Assembly (NCBI RefSeq): GCF_017948305.1 | Contig: NZ_CP072842.1 | Span: 1,804,501-1,868,500, forward strand | DNA from: Faecalibacter bovis | GTDB taxonomy: Bacteria; Bacteroidota; Bacteroidia; Flavobacteriales; Weeksellaceae | Reading direction: 5' to 3' | DNA length: 64,000 nucleotides | Part shown: positions 43,014 through 52,197 of the stretch, one piece after another | How the letters are laid out: each line of letters begins with the position of its first letter | How positions within the stretch are numbered: position 1 is the first letter of the stretch | Translations under genes and position numbers: made by a program | The notes under the pieces: generated by a model | Databases searched by the model: none | The model's input: the letters and a program-made list of their open reading frames with translations, nothing else | Told to the model about the DNA's origin: nothing

Positions 43014-43499
43014 TTAGTCTACGACTTCCATTTCTATGTTTAAAATTCCAGCGTTAATAGATCCTATTTCAGTAAATGCTGCTCTACTTAAGTCTAAAAC
43101 TCTTGATTTTGAATGTGGTCCTCTATCATTAATTTTAACAATAACAGATTTTCCATTTCTAACATTTGTTACTTTTACTTTTGTACCAAATGGTAAAGTT
43201 TTGTGTGCAGCTGTGTACTCGTTTTTGTTGTATAATTCGCCGCTTGATGTTTTACTTCCGTGAAATTTATCTGCGTACCAAGAAACAATACCAGTTAATT
43301 TTTCTTTAGCTTCTTCTACAGCTTCGGAAACTTCGTTTGTAGTAGATTTTTCTTCCTTTGAAGTTGTGTTTTTTAACTCTTTTTCTTTGATAGGGTTAGA
43401 GTTTTCAACTGTAAATAAATCTGTAGTTAAATTACTCTCAGCTTTTGCTATTGGAGCGATCATAATGATCGTTAATATTGCGAAAATGCTTCTTCTCAT
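43014..43499 (-). CDS. rlpA: RlpA-like septal ring protein (DPBB domain)
   Basis: 161 aa. Signal peptide (MRRSIFAILTIIMIAPIAKA), a Glu/Lys/Thr-rich spacer, then a double-psi beta-barrel: GIVSWYADKFHGSKTSSGE, the AHKTLPFGTKVKV strand and catalytic-type Asp in VKINDRGPHSKSRVLDLS. RlpA cleaves peptidoglycan strands lacking stem peptides in Pseudomonas; in this short form there is no SPOR domain, though a SPOR protein is encoded at 11.2 kb. Acts in the periplasm. It is monocistronic. Confidence 0.85.
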   Translation of the reverse strand: MRRSIFAILTIIMIAPIAKAESNLTTDLFTVENSNPIKEKELKNTTSKEEKSTTNEVSEAVEEAKEKLTGIVSWYADKFHGSKTSSGELYNKNEYTAAHKTLPFGTKVKVTNVRNGKSVIVKINDRGPHSKSRVLDLSRAAFTEIGSINAGILNIEMEVVD

Positions 43500-43721
43500 C
43501 CGTTAGATTTTCTGATTATATATCTAAGATAGGGAACGAAGTGATAGAAAAAGCATGGTGCCGAAGATCTGTATAGTTATTCAATTTTAATCAATCTATA
43601 ACTCGCTTATAATCTACGATTCAAGAATATGTTAAATTATAGTTAAAAAAAAGTGTAAATATTAAAATTTTTAAGAAAAAGGTAACTTTTAGATTTAAAT
43701 AATTTAAAATCAATGTATTAG

Positions 43722-45650
43722 TTAAATTATTCTATCTAAATGAGAATTAAAGAACATTTTAATTTTCGTTAATTCCATCACTTTTTTAATAATTTCAGCA
43801 CGATCATTATCACTCATCTCAGGATTTTTCGTTGAATCCATTAACAGTTTTATTTCTTTCTCTATATATAAAGCTTTAAACCTTAGTAATACATCAAATA
43901 AATCTTTTGCAATAGAATCTTCGATAGATTTGGTAGTAATTCCTTGTTTTAATTTCCAATTTTCACTGATTGAATGAGAATCAATCATCATTTGGGTAGC
44001 TAATTGAGTTACATTTTGATCGGTAGATCTAGAAAAATAATTTCCACTTCTTAATTCATTGTTTTCTAAACCAATTTCAACCTCATTTATAATATTTTGG
44101 TAAAGCGGATTAGATAATTTAAGATCGTTATGATTAAATTGATTGATAATTTCTTCAATCACTGTGGTAACATATATTTCGTTCTGATCATTTTTTAATT
44201 CAACTTCCAAATCACCAAATTGCATTATAAGTTTAATGATTTCATCTTCAATAACAGTTAAATTATTAACAACAATTTTTTTGTCGTTGGTAGGAATTAT
44301 TGTTAAATCACTTTTTTTATCAACAATAGGTGAAATAGGTTCTTCTCTATTATTGATTTGCGCTAAAGTTTTGAAAAGTACATCTTCACGTATTTCCATA
44401 ATTTTAGCAGTTTCCATAACATATAATTCTCGCTGAATCATGTTAGGAATTAAAGCAATGGATTTGATAATTTCCCTGATTAATTCTGATTTTTTAACAG
44501 GATCTTGTTTAGCTTCCTCTAAAAGAAGATTTGCTTTGAATTTGATGAAATCGGTAGAATTTTCTTTTATATACGTCGAAAGCTCGGATGATGAATGTTT
44601 TCTTGCAAAAGAATCTGGATCTTCGCCATCTGGTAAAGGCAAAATTTTAACGTTCAATTCTTGAGCTAAAATCATATCAATACCACGAAAAGAAGCTCTA
44701 ATACCAGCAGCATCACCGTCGTACATCACTGTTACATGAGAGGTAAGACGTTTAATCATTACAATTTGCTCCTTCGTTAATGCTGTTCCAGAACTTGCCA
44801 CAACATTTTCTATACCGGCCTGATGCATAGAAAGAACATCAGTGTAACCTTCAACTAATAAACATTCGTCTTGTTTTAAGATCGCCTGTTTAGCTTGAAA
44901 AAGTCCATATAAAGTTTTACTCTTAAAGTAAATTTCGTTTTCAGGTGAATTTAAATATTTGGCAGCTTTTACATCGTTACGCAATATTCGACCTCCGAAA
45001 CCAATTGGTCGTCCAGAATAACTATAAATAGGAAAAATAACACGTTCTCTAAATTTATCAAAACGTTTTCCATCTTCTTTATAACTAACTAAACCAGAAG
45101 CTTCAATAATTTCTTTAGAATACCCTTTTTTTTCAGCATATTCAGCGAAAGCATCCCATTTATTTGGAGAATATCCTAACTCAAATCGTTTAATAATTTC
45201 ATTTGAAAATCCACGTTCTTTGAAATATGATAAACCAATCATATTTCCTTCTTCAGATTCATGAAGTTGATTAACAAAAAAGTTTTTAGCAACTTCTGTT
45301 AAGATATATAGACTTTCTTTCGTTTTTTGAGCTTCTTTTTGCTCTGGCGAAAAATTAGTATCCTCTTCAATTTCTATGTTGTATCGTTTAGCTAACCAAC
45401 GAAGTGCTTCGGGATAGCTAAATTGTTCCAATTCCATCAGAAATGATACGACATTTCCACCTTTTCCGGTTGAAAAATCTTTCCAAATTTGCTTCGCCGG
45501 AGAGACTACAAAAGATGGTGTTTTTTCGTCAGTAAAAGGAGAAAGTCCTTTCAAACTACTTCCTGCACGTTTTAACTGTACAAAATCACCAATTACTTCC
45601 TCAACTCTGGCAGTGTTAAAAATGGTATCAATGGAATTTTTAGAAATCAA
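43722..45650 (-). CDS. dnaG: DNA primase DnaG with a zinc-less N-terminal domain
   Basis: 642 aa, full length. The TOPRIM core (CLLVEGYTDVLSMHQAGIENV; VTVMYDGDAAG; about residues 258-320) and RNA-polymerase domain are intact. In the N-terminal domain the four CHC2 zinc ligands are all replaced: Ser37 and Thr40 stand for Cys and His (GLSPFTDEKTPSF) and Asp58 and Thr61 for the two Cys (WKDFSTGKGG). The surrounding fold sequence is conserved, so the domain is probably still folded. The start at 45650 places MISKNSIDTIFNTARVEEVI in register with other DnaG proteins. Essential for priming at the replication fork. Confidence 0.95.
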   Translation of the reverse strand: MISKNSIDTIFNTARVEEVIGDFVQLKRAGSSLKGLSPFTDEKTPSFVVSPAKQIWKDFSTGKGGNVVSFLMELEQFSYPEALRWLAKRYNIEIEEDTNFSPEQKEAQKTKESLYILTEVAKNFFVNQLHESEEGNMIGLSYFKERGFSNEIIKRFELGYSPNKWDAFAEYAEKKGYSKEIIEASGLVSYKEDGKRFDKFRERVIFPIYSYSGRPIGFGGRILRNDVKAAKYLNSPENEIYFKSKTLYGLFQAKQAILKQDECLLVEGYTDVLSMHQAGIENVVASSGTALTKEQIVMIKRLTSHVTVMYDGDAAGIRASFRGIDMILAQELNVKILPLPDGEDPDSFARKHSSSELSTYIKENSTDFIKFKANLLLEEAKQDPVKKSELIREIIKSIALIPNMIQRELYVMETAKIMEIREDVLFKTLAQINNREEPISPIVDKKSDLTIIPTNDKKIVVNNLTVIEDEIIKLIMQFGDLEVELKNDQNEIYVTTVIEEIINQFNHNDLKLSNPLYQNIINEVEIGLENNELRSGNYFSRSTDQNVTQLATQMMIDSHSISENWKLKQGITTKSIEDSIAKDLFDVLLRFKALYIEKEIKLLMDSTKNPEMSDNDRAEIIKKVMELTKIKMFFNSHLDRII

Positions 45651-45987
45651 TTTTTTATTTTTTAAATAAGTGGATTAAGTAATACTAAAATATTTTTCAA
45701 CTTTAATATCCTTCAACTTTAGATATTTTTTCAATTTAATAATTCTTCAAAATTAGATAATATTAAAATAAGATAGATAAAAATGAGTTTTTTAATTTTC
45801 TATTTTCTATAAATAATTGAAGATTTAGTTTTAAATGTGAAAGGATATGATTAAATTAGATAGAATTAAAAATAAGATTTTATATTTTTATTTAACTCTA
45901 CTCCAGTTTGTTAAAACTTTTATTTATATCAACTTTATTATTGGTATGATATTGGTGTAAATTTATAAGCATAAACTGAAATAGAAA
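45651..45987. other. Intergenic region between dnaG and a META lipoprotein
   Basis: 337 very AT-rich bases between divergent genes. Four degenerate TTCAA-led units lie at 45696-45765; the rest is featureless, and no convincing TAnnTTTG box was found. Confidence 0.6.
45696..45765. repeat. Degenerate tandem repeat, four TTCAA-led units
   Basis: TTCAA occurs at 45696, 45712, 45730 and 45746 (period 16-18 bases), each followed by an A/T-rich ATTTAATAT-like string. It lies 46 bases upstream of the dnaG start. It could bind a regulator or be simple-sequence drift. Confidence 0.45.
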
Positions 45988-46776
45988 ATGAAAAAAACTA
46001 TCCTAAAAATGATGTTTGTTGGAATTTTAGCAACTGCATTCACTACATCTTGCTCAACTACACTACCTGGAATTACAAAACCTACTGATAATAATTCAAT
46101 CTTAGGAAAATGGGAGTTAGATTACCTTGCTACAAATGATGGTAAATCTTTAGTAGATAGTTTTCCTAATGGAGCACCTTATTTAAATTTTGTTTCAAAT
46201 ACTTTATTAAATGGTTCTGATGGTTGTAATACATTAAATGGAACTGTAGATGTAAAAGGAAATGAAATAACTTTTGGAAATTTAGCATCAACAATGAAGG
46301 CTTGTCAAGGTGTAAATGACTATGCATTCAATTCTAAATTAAAAGGAAATTTAAAATATTCGATAAGTGATGATACGTTAACTTTAATCCAAGGGGATAT
46401 TGCAGTTATGAGATTTAAAAGACCAACAGCTTTACAAGGAACTTGGGTTTTAGAAGAATTTATTGGAAAAGATCGTTCTGCTAAAACTTTAGATCAACGT
46501 TTTCCTAATAAAAAACCAACGGTTACTTTCCAAAATAACCAAATTTCTGGAACTAATGGATGTAATAATTTAACAGGTGGTTACTTAGCAGTTGGTAAAA
46601 CTATTAAAATGGGAAATATCGCTACAACCAGAATGGCATGTGATGGGGTAGATGAAGCAAGTTTTAATGAACGTTTTAATGCCACTAACTCTTACGAAAT
46701 TTCTAATGGTAAATTAATTTTGTATGCAGATGGTGTAAAAACTATGGTTTTTGGTAACTTAAAACAACCAAGATAA
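45988..46776 (+). CDS. Tandem META-domain lipoprotein
   Basis: 262 aa. Lipoprotein signal with Cys22 (TTSCS). Two META domains in a row (about 38-140 and 147-255), each with the same landmarks: a GxWxLxxx start (ILGKWELDYL; LQGTWVLEEF), an S/T-N-G-C-N core (SDGCNTLNG; TNGCNNLTG) and a KACQGV / MACDGV segment. META domains are found in HslJ, a heat-inducible E. coli lipoprotein, and in secreted proteins; function is poorly known. Membrane-anchored, periplasmic. Monocistronic with a terminator. Confidence 0.85.
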   Translation: MKKTILKMMFVGILATAFTTSCSTTLPGITKPTDNNSILGKWELDYLATNDGKSLVDSFPNGAPYLNFVSNTLLNGSDGCNTLNGTVDVKGNEITFGNLASTMKACQGVNDYAFNSKLKGNLKYSISDDTLTLIQGDIAVMRFKRPTALQGTWVLEEFIGKDRSAKTLDQRFPNKKPTVTFQNNQISGTNGCNNLTGGYLAVGKTIKMGNIATTRMACDGVDEASFNERFNATNSYEISNGKLILYADGVKTMVFGNLKQPR

Positions 46777-46800
46777 TTTATAATAAGTAAATATAATATG

Positions 46801-46829
46801 AAAGCTGTTCGTTAAGAGCAGCTTTTTTT
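46801..46829 (+). terminator. Terminator of the META lipoprotein gene
   Basis: A 10-bp stem (46801-46810 with 46816-46825, one G-U) is followed by a T run. Confidence 0.85.
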
Positions 46830-46834
46830 ATTGT

Positions 46835-46842
46835 TATATTTG
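46835..46842 (+). promoter_or_regulatory. Candidate -7 box of lpxD
   Basis: TATATTTG matches TAnnTTTG, 21 bases before the lpxD ATG. The same octamer precedes sucD. Confidence 0.45.
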
Positions 46843-46863
46843 TACTTCAAATTCAAAAATTAA

Positions 46864-47790
46864 ATGAAATTTCCAAGAATATATCAATTAGATGAAGTAG
46901 CGTCTATTATTGATGCAAAATATATAGGTGATGCTAATTTTCCGGTTCATGGAATTAATGAAATTCATCGAGTAGAAGCTGGTGATATTGTTTTCGTAGA
47001 TCATCCAAAATATTATGATAAAGCGTTAGAATCTGCTGCGACTATCGTTTTAATTAATAAAGAAGTCGAGTGTCCTGAAGGGAAAGCTTTGTTAATATCT
47101 GATGATCCATTTCGTGATTTTGTAAAAATTGGTCAGCATTTTTTACCTTTCTTAGAAGCTACTAAAAATATTAGTGAAACTGCAGAAATTGGTGAAGGAA
47201 CAATTATTCAACCGGGAGCTTTCATCGGAAACCACGTTAAAATTGGTAAAAATTGTGTAATCCATTCTAATGTTTCTATCAACGACTATTCTATCATCGG
47301 TGATAATGCAATAATTCGTTCAGGAACTGTTTTAGGTGCTGATGCATTCTATTACAAAAAGAGAGAAACAGGATTTGATCGCATGAAATCTGTAGGAAAT
47401 GTTATCATAGAAGATAACGTAGAAATTGGAGCAAATTGTACGATAGATCGTGGTGTTACTGCATCAACAATTATTGGGGAAGGAACGATAATGGATAATT
47501 TAATTCAGATTGGACATGATACAATAATAGGTAAAAGATGTTTAATTGCATCGCAAGCAGGAATTGCTGGATGTGTTATTGTAGAAGATGAAGTTTCTAT
47601 TTGGGGACAAGTTGGTATTACTAGTGGTGTAACCATTGGATCAAAAGCGGTAATACTTGCGCAAGCAGGTGTAAGCAAATCTTTAGAGGGTGGAAAATCT
47701 TATTTTGGAACTCCCGCAGAAGAAGCAAGAGGTTTATATAAAAAGAAGGCAATGACCGAGTTAATGGTTAGAGATTTTAAAAGAAAATAA
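46864..47790 (+). CDS. lpxD: LpxD-like UDP-3-O-acylglucosamine N-acyltransferase
   Basis: 308 aa. An N-terminal uridine-binding-like domain (1-100) precedes a left-handed beta-helix of hexapeptide repeats (from about 105; AEIGEGTIIQPGAFIG), with the candidate catalytic His218 in LIQIGHDTIIG. LpxD adds the N-linked hydroxyacyl chain in lipid A synthesis. Flavobacteria commonly have two LpxD homologues, one with the other lpx genes and one next to sucD; this is the second type, so its exact acyl substrate is uncertain. Confidence 0.85.
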   Translation: MKFPRIYQLDEVASIIDAKYIGDANFPVHGINEIHRVEAGDIVFVDHPKYYDKALESAATIVLINKEVECPEGKALLISDDPFRDFVKIGQHFLPFLEATKNISETAEIGEGTIIQPGAFIGNHVKIGKNCVIHSNVSINDYSIIGDNAIIRSGTVLGADAFYYKKRETGFDRMKSVGNVIIEDNVEIGANCTIDRGVTASTIIGEGTIMDNLIQIGHDTIIGKRCLIASQAGIAGCVIVEDEVSIWGQVGITSGVTIGSKAVILAQAGVSKSLEGGKSYFGTPAEEARGLYKKKAMTELMVRDFKRK

Positions 47791-47801
47791 TATATTTATT
47801 T

Positions 47802-47828
47802 AAAACCGACATTGTTGTCGGTTTTTTT
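47802..47828 (+). terminator. Terminator of lpxD
   Basis: AAAACCGAC (47802-47810) pairs with 47817-47825, followed by T's. Confidence 0.88.
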
Positions 47829-47892
47829 ATGACAAAAATCTTACTGGTTTTAGTGATTTTTCAATAAAACATAGTGTATTTTTTACATTGAA

Positions 47893-47926
47893 TTGTTTTT
47901 TAAATTAATTCAAACATCTATATTTG
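47893..47926 (+). promoter_or_regulatory. Candidate sucD promoter
   Basis: TTG at 47893-47895 and TATATTTG at 47919-47926 match the Bacteroidota -33 and -7 elements, 23 bases apart (slightly wide). The -7 box is 19 bases ahead of the sucD ATG. Confidence 0.5.
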
Positions 47927-47944
47927 TCTAAATTAAAAATCACA

Positions 47945-48814
47945 ATGTCTGTATTAGTAAACAAAGATTCGAGAATAATCGTACAAGGATTCACTGGAAA
48001 AGAAGGAACTTACCACGCTGAACAAATGATTGAGTACGGAACAAACGTAGTAGGAGGTGTAACACCAGGTAAAGGAGGTCAAACTCACTTAGGATTACCA
48101 ATTTTCAATACTGTAAAAGATGCAGTTGTTGAAGCAGGTGCTGACGTATCTATTATCTTCGTTCCACCAGCATTCGCAGGAGACGCTGTAATGGAAGCTG
48201 CAGAAGCTGGTATTAAAGTTATCATTTGTATTACAGAAGGTATTCCAGTTGAAGATATGGTAAAAGTTCAAGCATACGTAGATCAAAGAGATGTTACGTT
48301 AATTGGACCAAACTGTCCTGGAGTTATTACATCTGAAGAAGCTAAAGTTGGTATTATGCCAGGATTTATCTTTAAAAAAGGTAAAGTAGGTATTGTATCT
48401 AAATCAGGAACTTTAACTTATGAAGCTGCTGACCAAGTAGTAAAAGCTGGATACGGAATTTCTACAGCTATCGGTATTGGTGGTGATCCAATTATTGGAA
48501 CTACAACTAAAGAAGCTGTTGAATTATTCATGAACGATCCAGAAACTGAATTAATCGTTATGATTGGTGAAATTGGTGGACAATTAGAAGCTGAAGCTGC
48601 TCGTTGGATTAAAGATAACGGTACTAAACCAGTTGTAGGTTTCATTGCAGGACAAACTGCTCCTAAAGGACGTACAATGGGGCACGCAGGTGCTATCGTT
48701 GGTGGTGCTGATGATACTGCTGAGGCTAAAATGAAAATTATGTCTGAGTGTGGTATTCACGTTGTTGCTTCTCCAGCTGATATCGGAGCTACAGTAGCAA
48801 AAGTATTAGGATAA
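47945..48814 (+). CDS. sucD: Succinyl-CoA synthetase alpha subunit SucD
   Basis: 289 aa from the ATG at 47945, the usual SucD length and opening ([18 protein letters not shown]). A TTG at 47924 is in frame but falls inside the -7 promoter box, so it is rejected. CoA-binding Rossmann domain, then the ligase domain with phosphorylated His247 ([10 protein letters not shown]). It joins SucB (not in the window) to make ATP/GTP and succinate in the TCA cycle. Codon use is strongly biased, as for abundant proteins. Confidence 0.96.
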   Translation: MSVLVNKDSRIIVQGFTGKEGTYHAEQMIEYGTNVVGGVTPGKGGQTHLGLPIFNTVKDAVVEAGADVSIIFVPPAFAGDAVMEAAEAGIKVIICITEGIPVEDMVKVQAYVDQRDVTLIGPNCPGVITSEEAKVGIMPGFIFKKGKVGIVSKSGTLTYEAADQVVKAGYGISTAIGIGGDPIIGTTTKEAVELFMNDPETELIVMIGEIGGQLEAEAARWIKDNGTKPVVGFIAGQTAPKGRTMGHAGAIVGGADDTAEAKMKIMSECGIHVVASPADIGATVAKVLG

Positions 48815-48839
48815 TAAATACAAGATTTAGTTTATATAG

Positions 48840-48871
48840 AAAAGGCGAACCATTTGGTTCGCCTTTTTTTA
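48840..48871. terminator. Bidirectional terminator
   Basis: AAAGGCGAACCA (48841-48852) pairs with 48855-48866, with flanking A and T tracts, between convergent genes. Confidence 0.9.
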
Positions 48872-48883
48872 TCTTATTTAGGA

Positions 48884-49330
48884 TTATGCTTCCATTGCTT
48901 TTCCAGCTTTACGGAATAAGAATTTCCCGTAGATATGTCTTTTTGCAAAACGGCTTGCAGAATCTGCATTACACATTTTACCAAATACATTTTTAGGAAC
49001 TCCTAAGTATTCGAAAGTTGTTCCGTCTAAGTGAATAACAGTTAAAACTTGTTTTTCTAAATAGAAATCTTGAATAATAAAATTATCAAACGTTTCGTTG
49101 TATTCTGCTTGTAATTTTTCGTGTGTTTCGTTATTGATACTTACTAAAAAGTGGTAGGCTTCAATTACAACTTTACTTCTTTCTTCAGCTTCTAATTTTC
49201 CAGCTTCATCATCAACAAATTTATCTGGATGCGAATCTTTCATCGCGTTTCTGTAAATTGTTTTTAATTGTTTTAAAGTAACATCTTTATCAACTCCTAA
49301 CAATCTTCTGTATTCAATAACTCTTTTCAT
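48884..49330 (-). CDS. J-domain plus KTSC-domain protein
   Basis: 148 aa. Residues 6-68 look like a J-domain: YRRLLGVDKDVTLKQLK, then the HPD motif in DSHPDKF and a closing helix. Residues about 88-142 fit the KTSC domain (FEYLGVPKNVFGKM, FAKRHIYGKFLFRK). A J-domain stimulates Hsp70 (DnaK) ATPase; KTSC domains occur in small proteins and near nucleic-acid-related domains, with role unclear. The pairing suggests delivery of a specific client to DnaK. No signal peptide: cytoplasmic. Confidence 0.78.
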   Translation of the reverse strand: MKRVIEYRRLLGVDKDVTLKQLKTIYRNAMKDSHPDKFVDDEAGKLEAEERSKVVIEAYHFLVSINNETHEKLQAEYNETFDNFIIQDFYLEKQVLTVIHLDGTTFEYLGVPKNVFGKMCNADSASRFAKRHIYGKFLFRKAGKAMEA

Positions 49331-49458
49331 ATTCTAAAAATTCCTTCTTATCGGCGTGCAAAAGTAGTCTAATTAAATAACTTTATCATTATCAAAAAGT
49401 TTACTTATGAAAATATTATGAATAAATCTTATAGAGATGATAATAGAAAATTTTAGTA

Positions 49459-51213
49459 TTATTGTATTACAATCTTCTCTTGAAAAGCTTTTCCGGTGAT
49501 GTCGATTGCTTTGATGATGTAAGTGCCTTTTGGTAAAAACTGCACCTCAATTTCTTGAATTAATCCACTCTTCGCTTTTTGAGTGATTACTTTTTGTCCG
49601 ACTAAATTGTAAACTTCTATCAACGAATCTTGATAAATAAATCCATTGATAAAAACTTTATCTTTCGCAGGATTTGGATAGATTTTTAGCGTAGAAGTTG
49701 AGATATCCGAAGTGTTTAAATCAGGATTAAAACCGAATTTCGCTAAGAATAATTGACCATAGTCTCTATTGTCAGGTAAATAGCTATAGTATTGTTGATA
49801 CGTATTAGGTGTAGTTATATCTTTTGGGCTATCCGTGTGTCCTGCTAAATAAAAGGTTTCGTCATTAATCGGTAATAAACTAGGTAAAAATTCATTTCCA
49901 TTACTTCCATAAAAACTCCCCCAAACTAATTGTCCATTGGGGTTAAATTTCATCATTAAAAGATCAGAATTACCGGCATTTGTTGGTCTAAATGTATGCT
50001 CATCAAATGAAATCTCTGTACTTCCAGTAGAGGCTGTGAAATAAAGATAATTATGATTAAAAAATAGATTCTTTTGACTTAAAGAAAACATTTCAGTTTC
50101 ACTTCCACCGATATAAGTACCCCAAATTGGATTAAAATTAAAATCTAATTTTGCTAAATAATAATCTGTATATCCACCTCCAAAAGTTGGTTGATAACTG
50201 TTGGATGTAATGAATGGTGTATTGTCAGAAAAAATGGATGTATCCCCGGAAATGTATATCGCATCATTAGTTACTTCAATATCTGCTAAAGTAAGTATAT
50301 CAGATTCTCCATAATAAGTAGCTAATTCTCTTTGACCATTTGAAGGATTAAAACGAGCTAAACTTAAAATAGAAGGTGTTGTTTGATAAGCATTATCCGT
50401 AATCCAAGGAAAATTAAGGGTAGAATATATTTGTAAAATCATATATAATTTATCATTAGCGTAAGCTAAATCAATAATTCTACCATCACCATAATATGTA
50501 CTCCAAACCAATTGCCCATTGGAATTTAATTTAAATATCAAACCATTTCCTTCCGAATTCCCATTTAAATGAGCTGTAAATTCTGGATAGAATGTACCTT
50601 CAGTCGTTATTCCGTTTCTAACCGTTGTAGTACCTGCCCCATATATATTTCCTAATTCATCAATCGTAATATTGTTATACCAATTCACCGTAATCGGTAA
50701 ATATGTCGTCCAGATGGAATTAAAATCAGTATCTAATTTTGATATTAATAATATTAACCTATTCCAATCCTCTTGTGGTTCAGAAAACCAAACATTAACT
50801 GAACCTAAATCTCTACGTAATGTCCTTCCATAAATAATGATCTCGTTATTATCATCTAACTGAATATCTTCAATTTCGTAAGGTAAATAACCTGAATTAA
50901 TAATTTCACCATCAGTGTTGAATTTAGCGATATACGAAACGCGATAATCATCGGTTTGATACATCATAGGATTATTAGTAGGATGGATAAAATTTTGAAA
51001 GTATTCGCGAATCACAGGGTGATTAATACTAATATTTGGATTAAAATGAGATCCAGCAACAATGATATTCCCATTATTATCTTTAACAATTTTAGGAAAA
51101 TTTAATCCATTCCCACCTACATAAGTACTCCAAAGGCGATCATATTCATTAAACCCTTGGGCTTGTAGAAAGGTGGTGATAAATGTAAATAAGAGTAAAA
51201 GTTTGTGTTTCAT
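49459..51213 (-). CDS. Secreted T9SS-sorted protein with SBBP-like repeats
   Basis: 584 aa. Signal peptide MKHKLLLLFTFITTFLQAQ, then repeats of about 60-80 residues with W-x-T/S-Y-x-G-G motifs (LWSTYVGGNG, VWSTYYGDGR, IWGTYIGGSE, VWGSFYGSNG), as in SBBP beta-propeller proteins. The last 75 residues are a type A sorting domain of the type 9 secretion system (LKIYPNPAKDKVFINGF ... KGTYIIKAID ... KIVIQ). The protein should cross the outer membrane and be released or attached to the surface. Function of the propeller-like part is unknown. Confidence 0.9.
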   Translation of the reverse strand: MKHKLLLLFTFITTFLQAQGFNEYDRLWSTYVGGNGLNFPKIVKDNNGNIIVAGSHFNPNISINHPVIREYFQNFIHPTNNPMMYQTDDYRVSYIAKFNTDGEIINSGYLPYEIEDIQLDDNNEIIIYGRTLRRDLGSVNVWFSEPQEDWNRLILLISKLDTDFNSIWTTYLPITVNWYNNITIDELGNIYGAGTTTVRNGITTEGTFYPEFTAHLNGNSEGNGLIFKLNSNGQLVWSTYYGDGRIIDLAYANDKLYMILQIYSTLNFPWITDNAYQTTPSILSLARFNPSNGQRELATYYGESDILTLADIEVTNDAIYISGDTSIFSDNTPFITSNSYQPTFGGGYTDYYLAKLDFNFNPIWGTYIGGSETEMFSLSQKNLFFNHNYLYFTASTGSTEISFDEHTFRPTNAGNSDLLMMKFNPNGQLVWGSFYGSNGNEFLPSLLPINDETFYLAGHTDSPKDITTPNTYQQYYSYLPDNRDYGQLFLAKFGFNPDLNTSDISTSTLKIYPNPAKDKVFINGFIYQDSLIEVYNLVGQKVITQKAKSGLIQEIEVQFLPKGTYIIKAIDITGKAFQEKIVIQ

Positions 51214-51257
51214 ATGAGTGTGTTGTGTTAATTTCTGTAAGCGAATATATCTAATTA

Positions 51258-51290
51258 ATAAAAAGCAACCTAACTATATTAGCTAGGTTG
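51258..51290 (-). terminator. Terminator of the two-gene secreted-protein unit
   Basis: CAACCTAaCTA (51267-51277) pairs with TAGcTAGGTTG (51280-51290), and a T tract follows on the minus strand. Confidence 0.75.
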
Positions 51291-51298
51291 TAGAAGGA

Positions 51299-51823
51299 TT
51301 ATTGTTCAGAAAAAGTTATATACATATGTTCTCCTATACTAAAAGCCCCTCCTCTTGCTATTGATGTTCCATTTCCACCTGTCCATTGGTGAGGTAAACT
51401 GTTATCACAGGCCTGCCCAGTTATAAAACTTAAAACAGTACCATCTTGTAGCATTGGATTAGATTGATGCATGGTTTTAAAATTAAAATTAGACCATTCA
51501 AATGTTCCATTAACAAATAATTCTGTCGATTTATTTCTGAAATTTGAAGGAATTACTAATGTTGAATTATGATAAACTTGTCTAGAAAGAGACAAGTTTG
51601 TAGCGTTAGTTAACATTAAATTATTGTTATCTGCAGTAGTCCAATCACCTGGATACATTTCTAAATCATAAATTACAAGATAATCATTACAATTCAATGT
51701 GTTTTTAGCAGTAAGATGCCCATAAATTAAATAATTTTCTGTATCATTTAGAATAGTAAATGGTCTTGCCGCATTCACAGTAGTTAAAGTACATACAGCT
51801 GATAATAGTAATATCTTTTTCAT
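51299..51823 (-). CDS. Secreted protein of unknown function, 174 aa
   Basis: Signal peptide MKKILLLSAVCTLTTVNA, then a beta-rich mature part of about 155 residues with two cysteines (in LNCNDYLVIYD and TGQACDNSLP) and several aromatic strands (FTILNDTENYLIYGHL, EHMYITFSE). Family not recognised. It begins 5 bases after the stop of the lipoprotein gene upstream, so the two form a unit. Confidence 0.65.
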   Translation of the reverse strand: MKKILLLSAVCTLTTVNAARPFTILNDTENYLIYGHLTAKNTLNCNDYLVIYDLEMYPGDWTTADNNNLMLTNATNLSLSRQVYHNSTLVIPSNFRNKSTELFVNGTFEWSNFNFKTMHQSNPMLQDGTVLSFITGQACDNSLPHQWTGGNGTSIARGGAFSIGEHMYITFSEQ

Positions 51824-51828
51824 AATTA

Positions 51829-52197
51829 TTATTTGTTTGTGTAGATAGAAAATGCTTTGTTTAAAATTTGGTTCAAGTCACCGTTTGTTTCTGCTTTTAA
51901 TTCTTCTTCTGTAATACCAGTTGAGTAAATTAACTCTAAAGCAGCAGGATAAAGAATTTGTTTACGTTCAGGAGATAACTCGTTACCGTATTTTTCTGTG
52001 TATTCTTTAGTCGGTAAATATCTCAATTGGCTCATCTCTTTAATCGCTTTTTTAAATCCAAGTGCATAAGGATCTTGATTCGTCGCCTTCTGACTTAATT
52101 TTGTTTTTGGAGCACTTTCAATCTTTTGTGCATCATCCTCTGCACAAGAAAATAATGCTAGAGACATTCCAAGCATTACTAATAATTTGTTTTTCAT
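51829..52197 (-). CDS. Lipoprotein of unknown function, 122 aa
   Basis: Lipobox ALFSC with Cys18, then a charged, helical mature part (AEDDAQKIESAPKTKLSQKA; ELKAETNGDLNQILNKAF). Not recognised. Leads the unit with the 174-aa secreted protein. The leader contains two ACACA strings before the ATG, in the style of this genome. Confidence 0.6.
   Translation of the reverse strand: MKNKLLVMLGMSLALFSCAEDDAQKIESAPKTKLSQKATNQDPYALGFKKAIKEMSQLRYLPTKEYTEKYGNELSPERKQILYPAALELIYSTGITEEELKAETNGDLNQILNKAFSIYTNK

Noticed and set aside
45696..45765. Replication origin or DnaA box cluster near dnaG
   Set aside because: No TTATCCACA-type boxes were seen and dnaA/dnaN are not nearby.
47924..47944. Upstream TTG start for sucD
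   Set aside because: It lies within the TATATTTG promoter box and would add residues missing from other SucD proteins.
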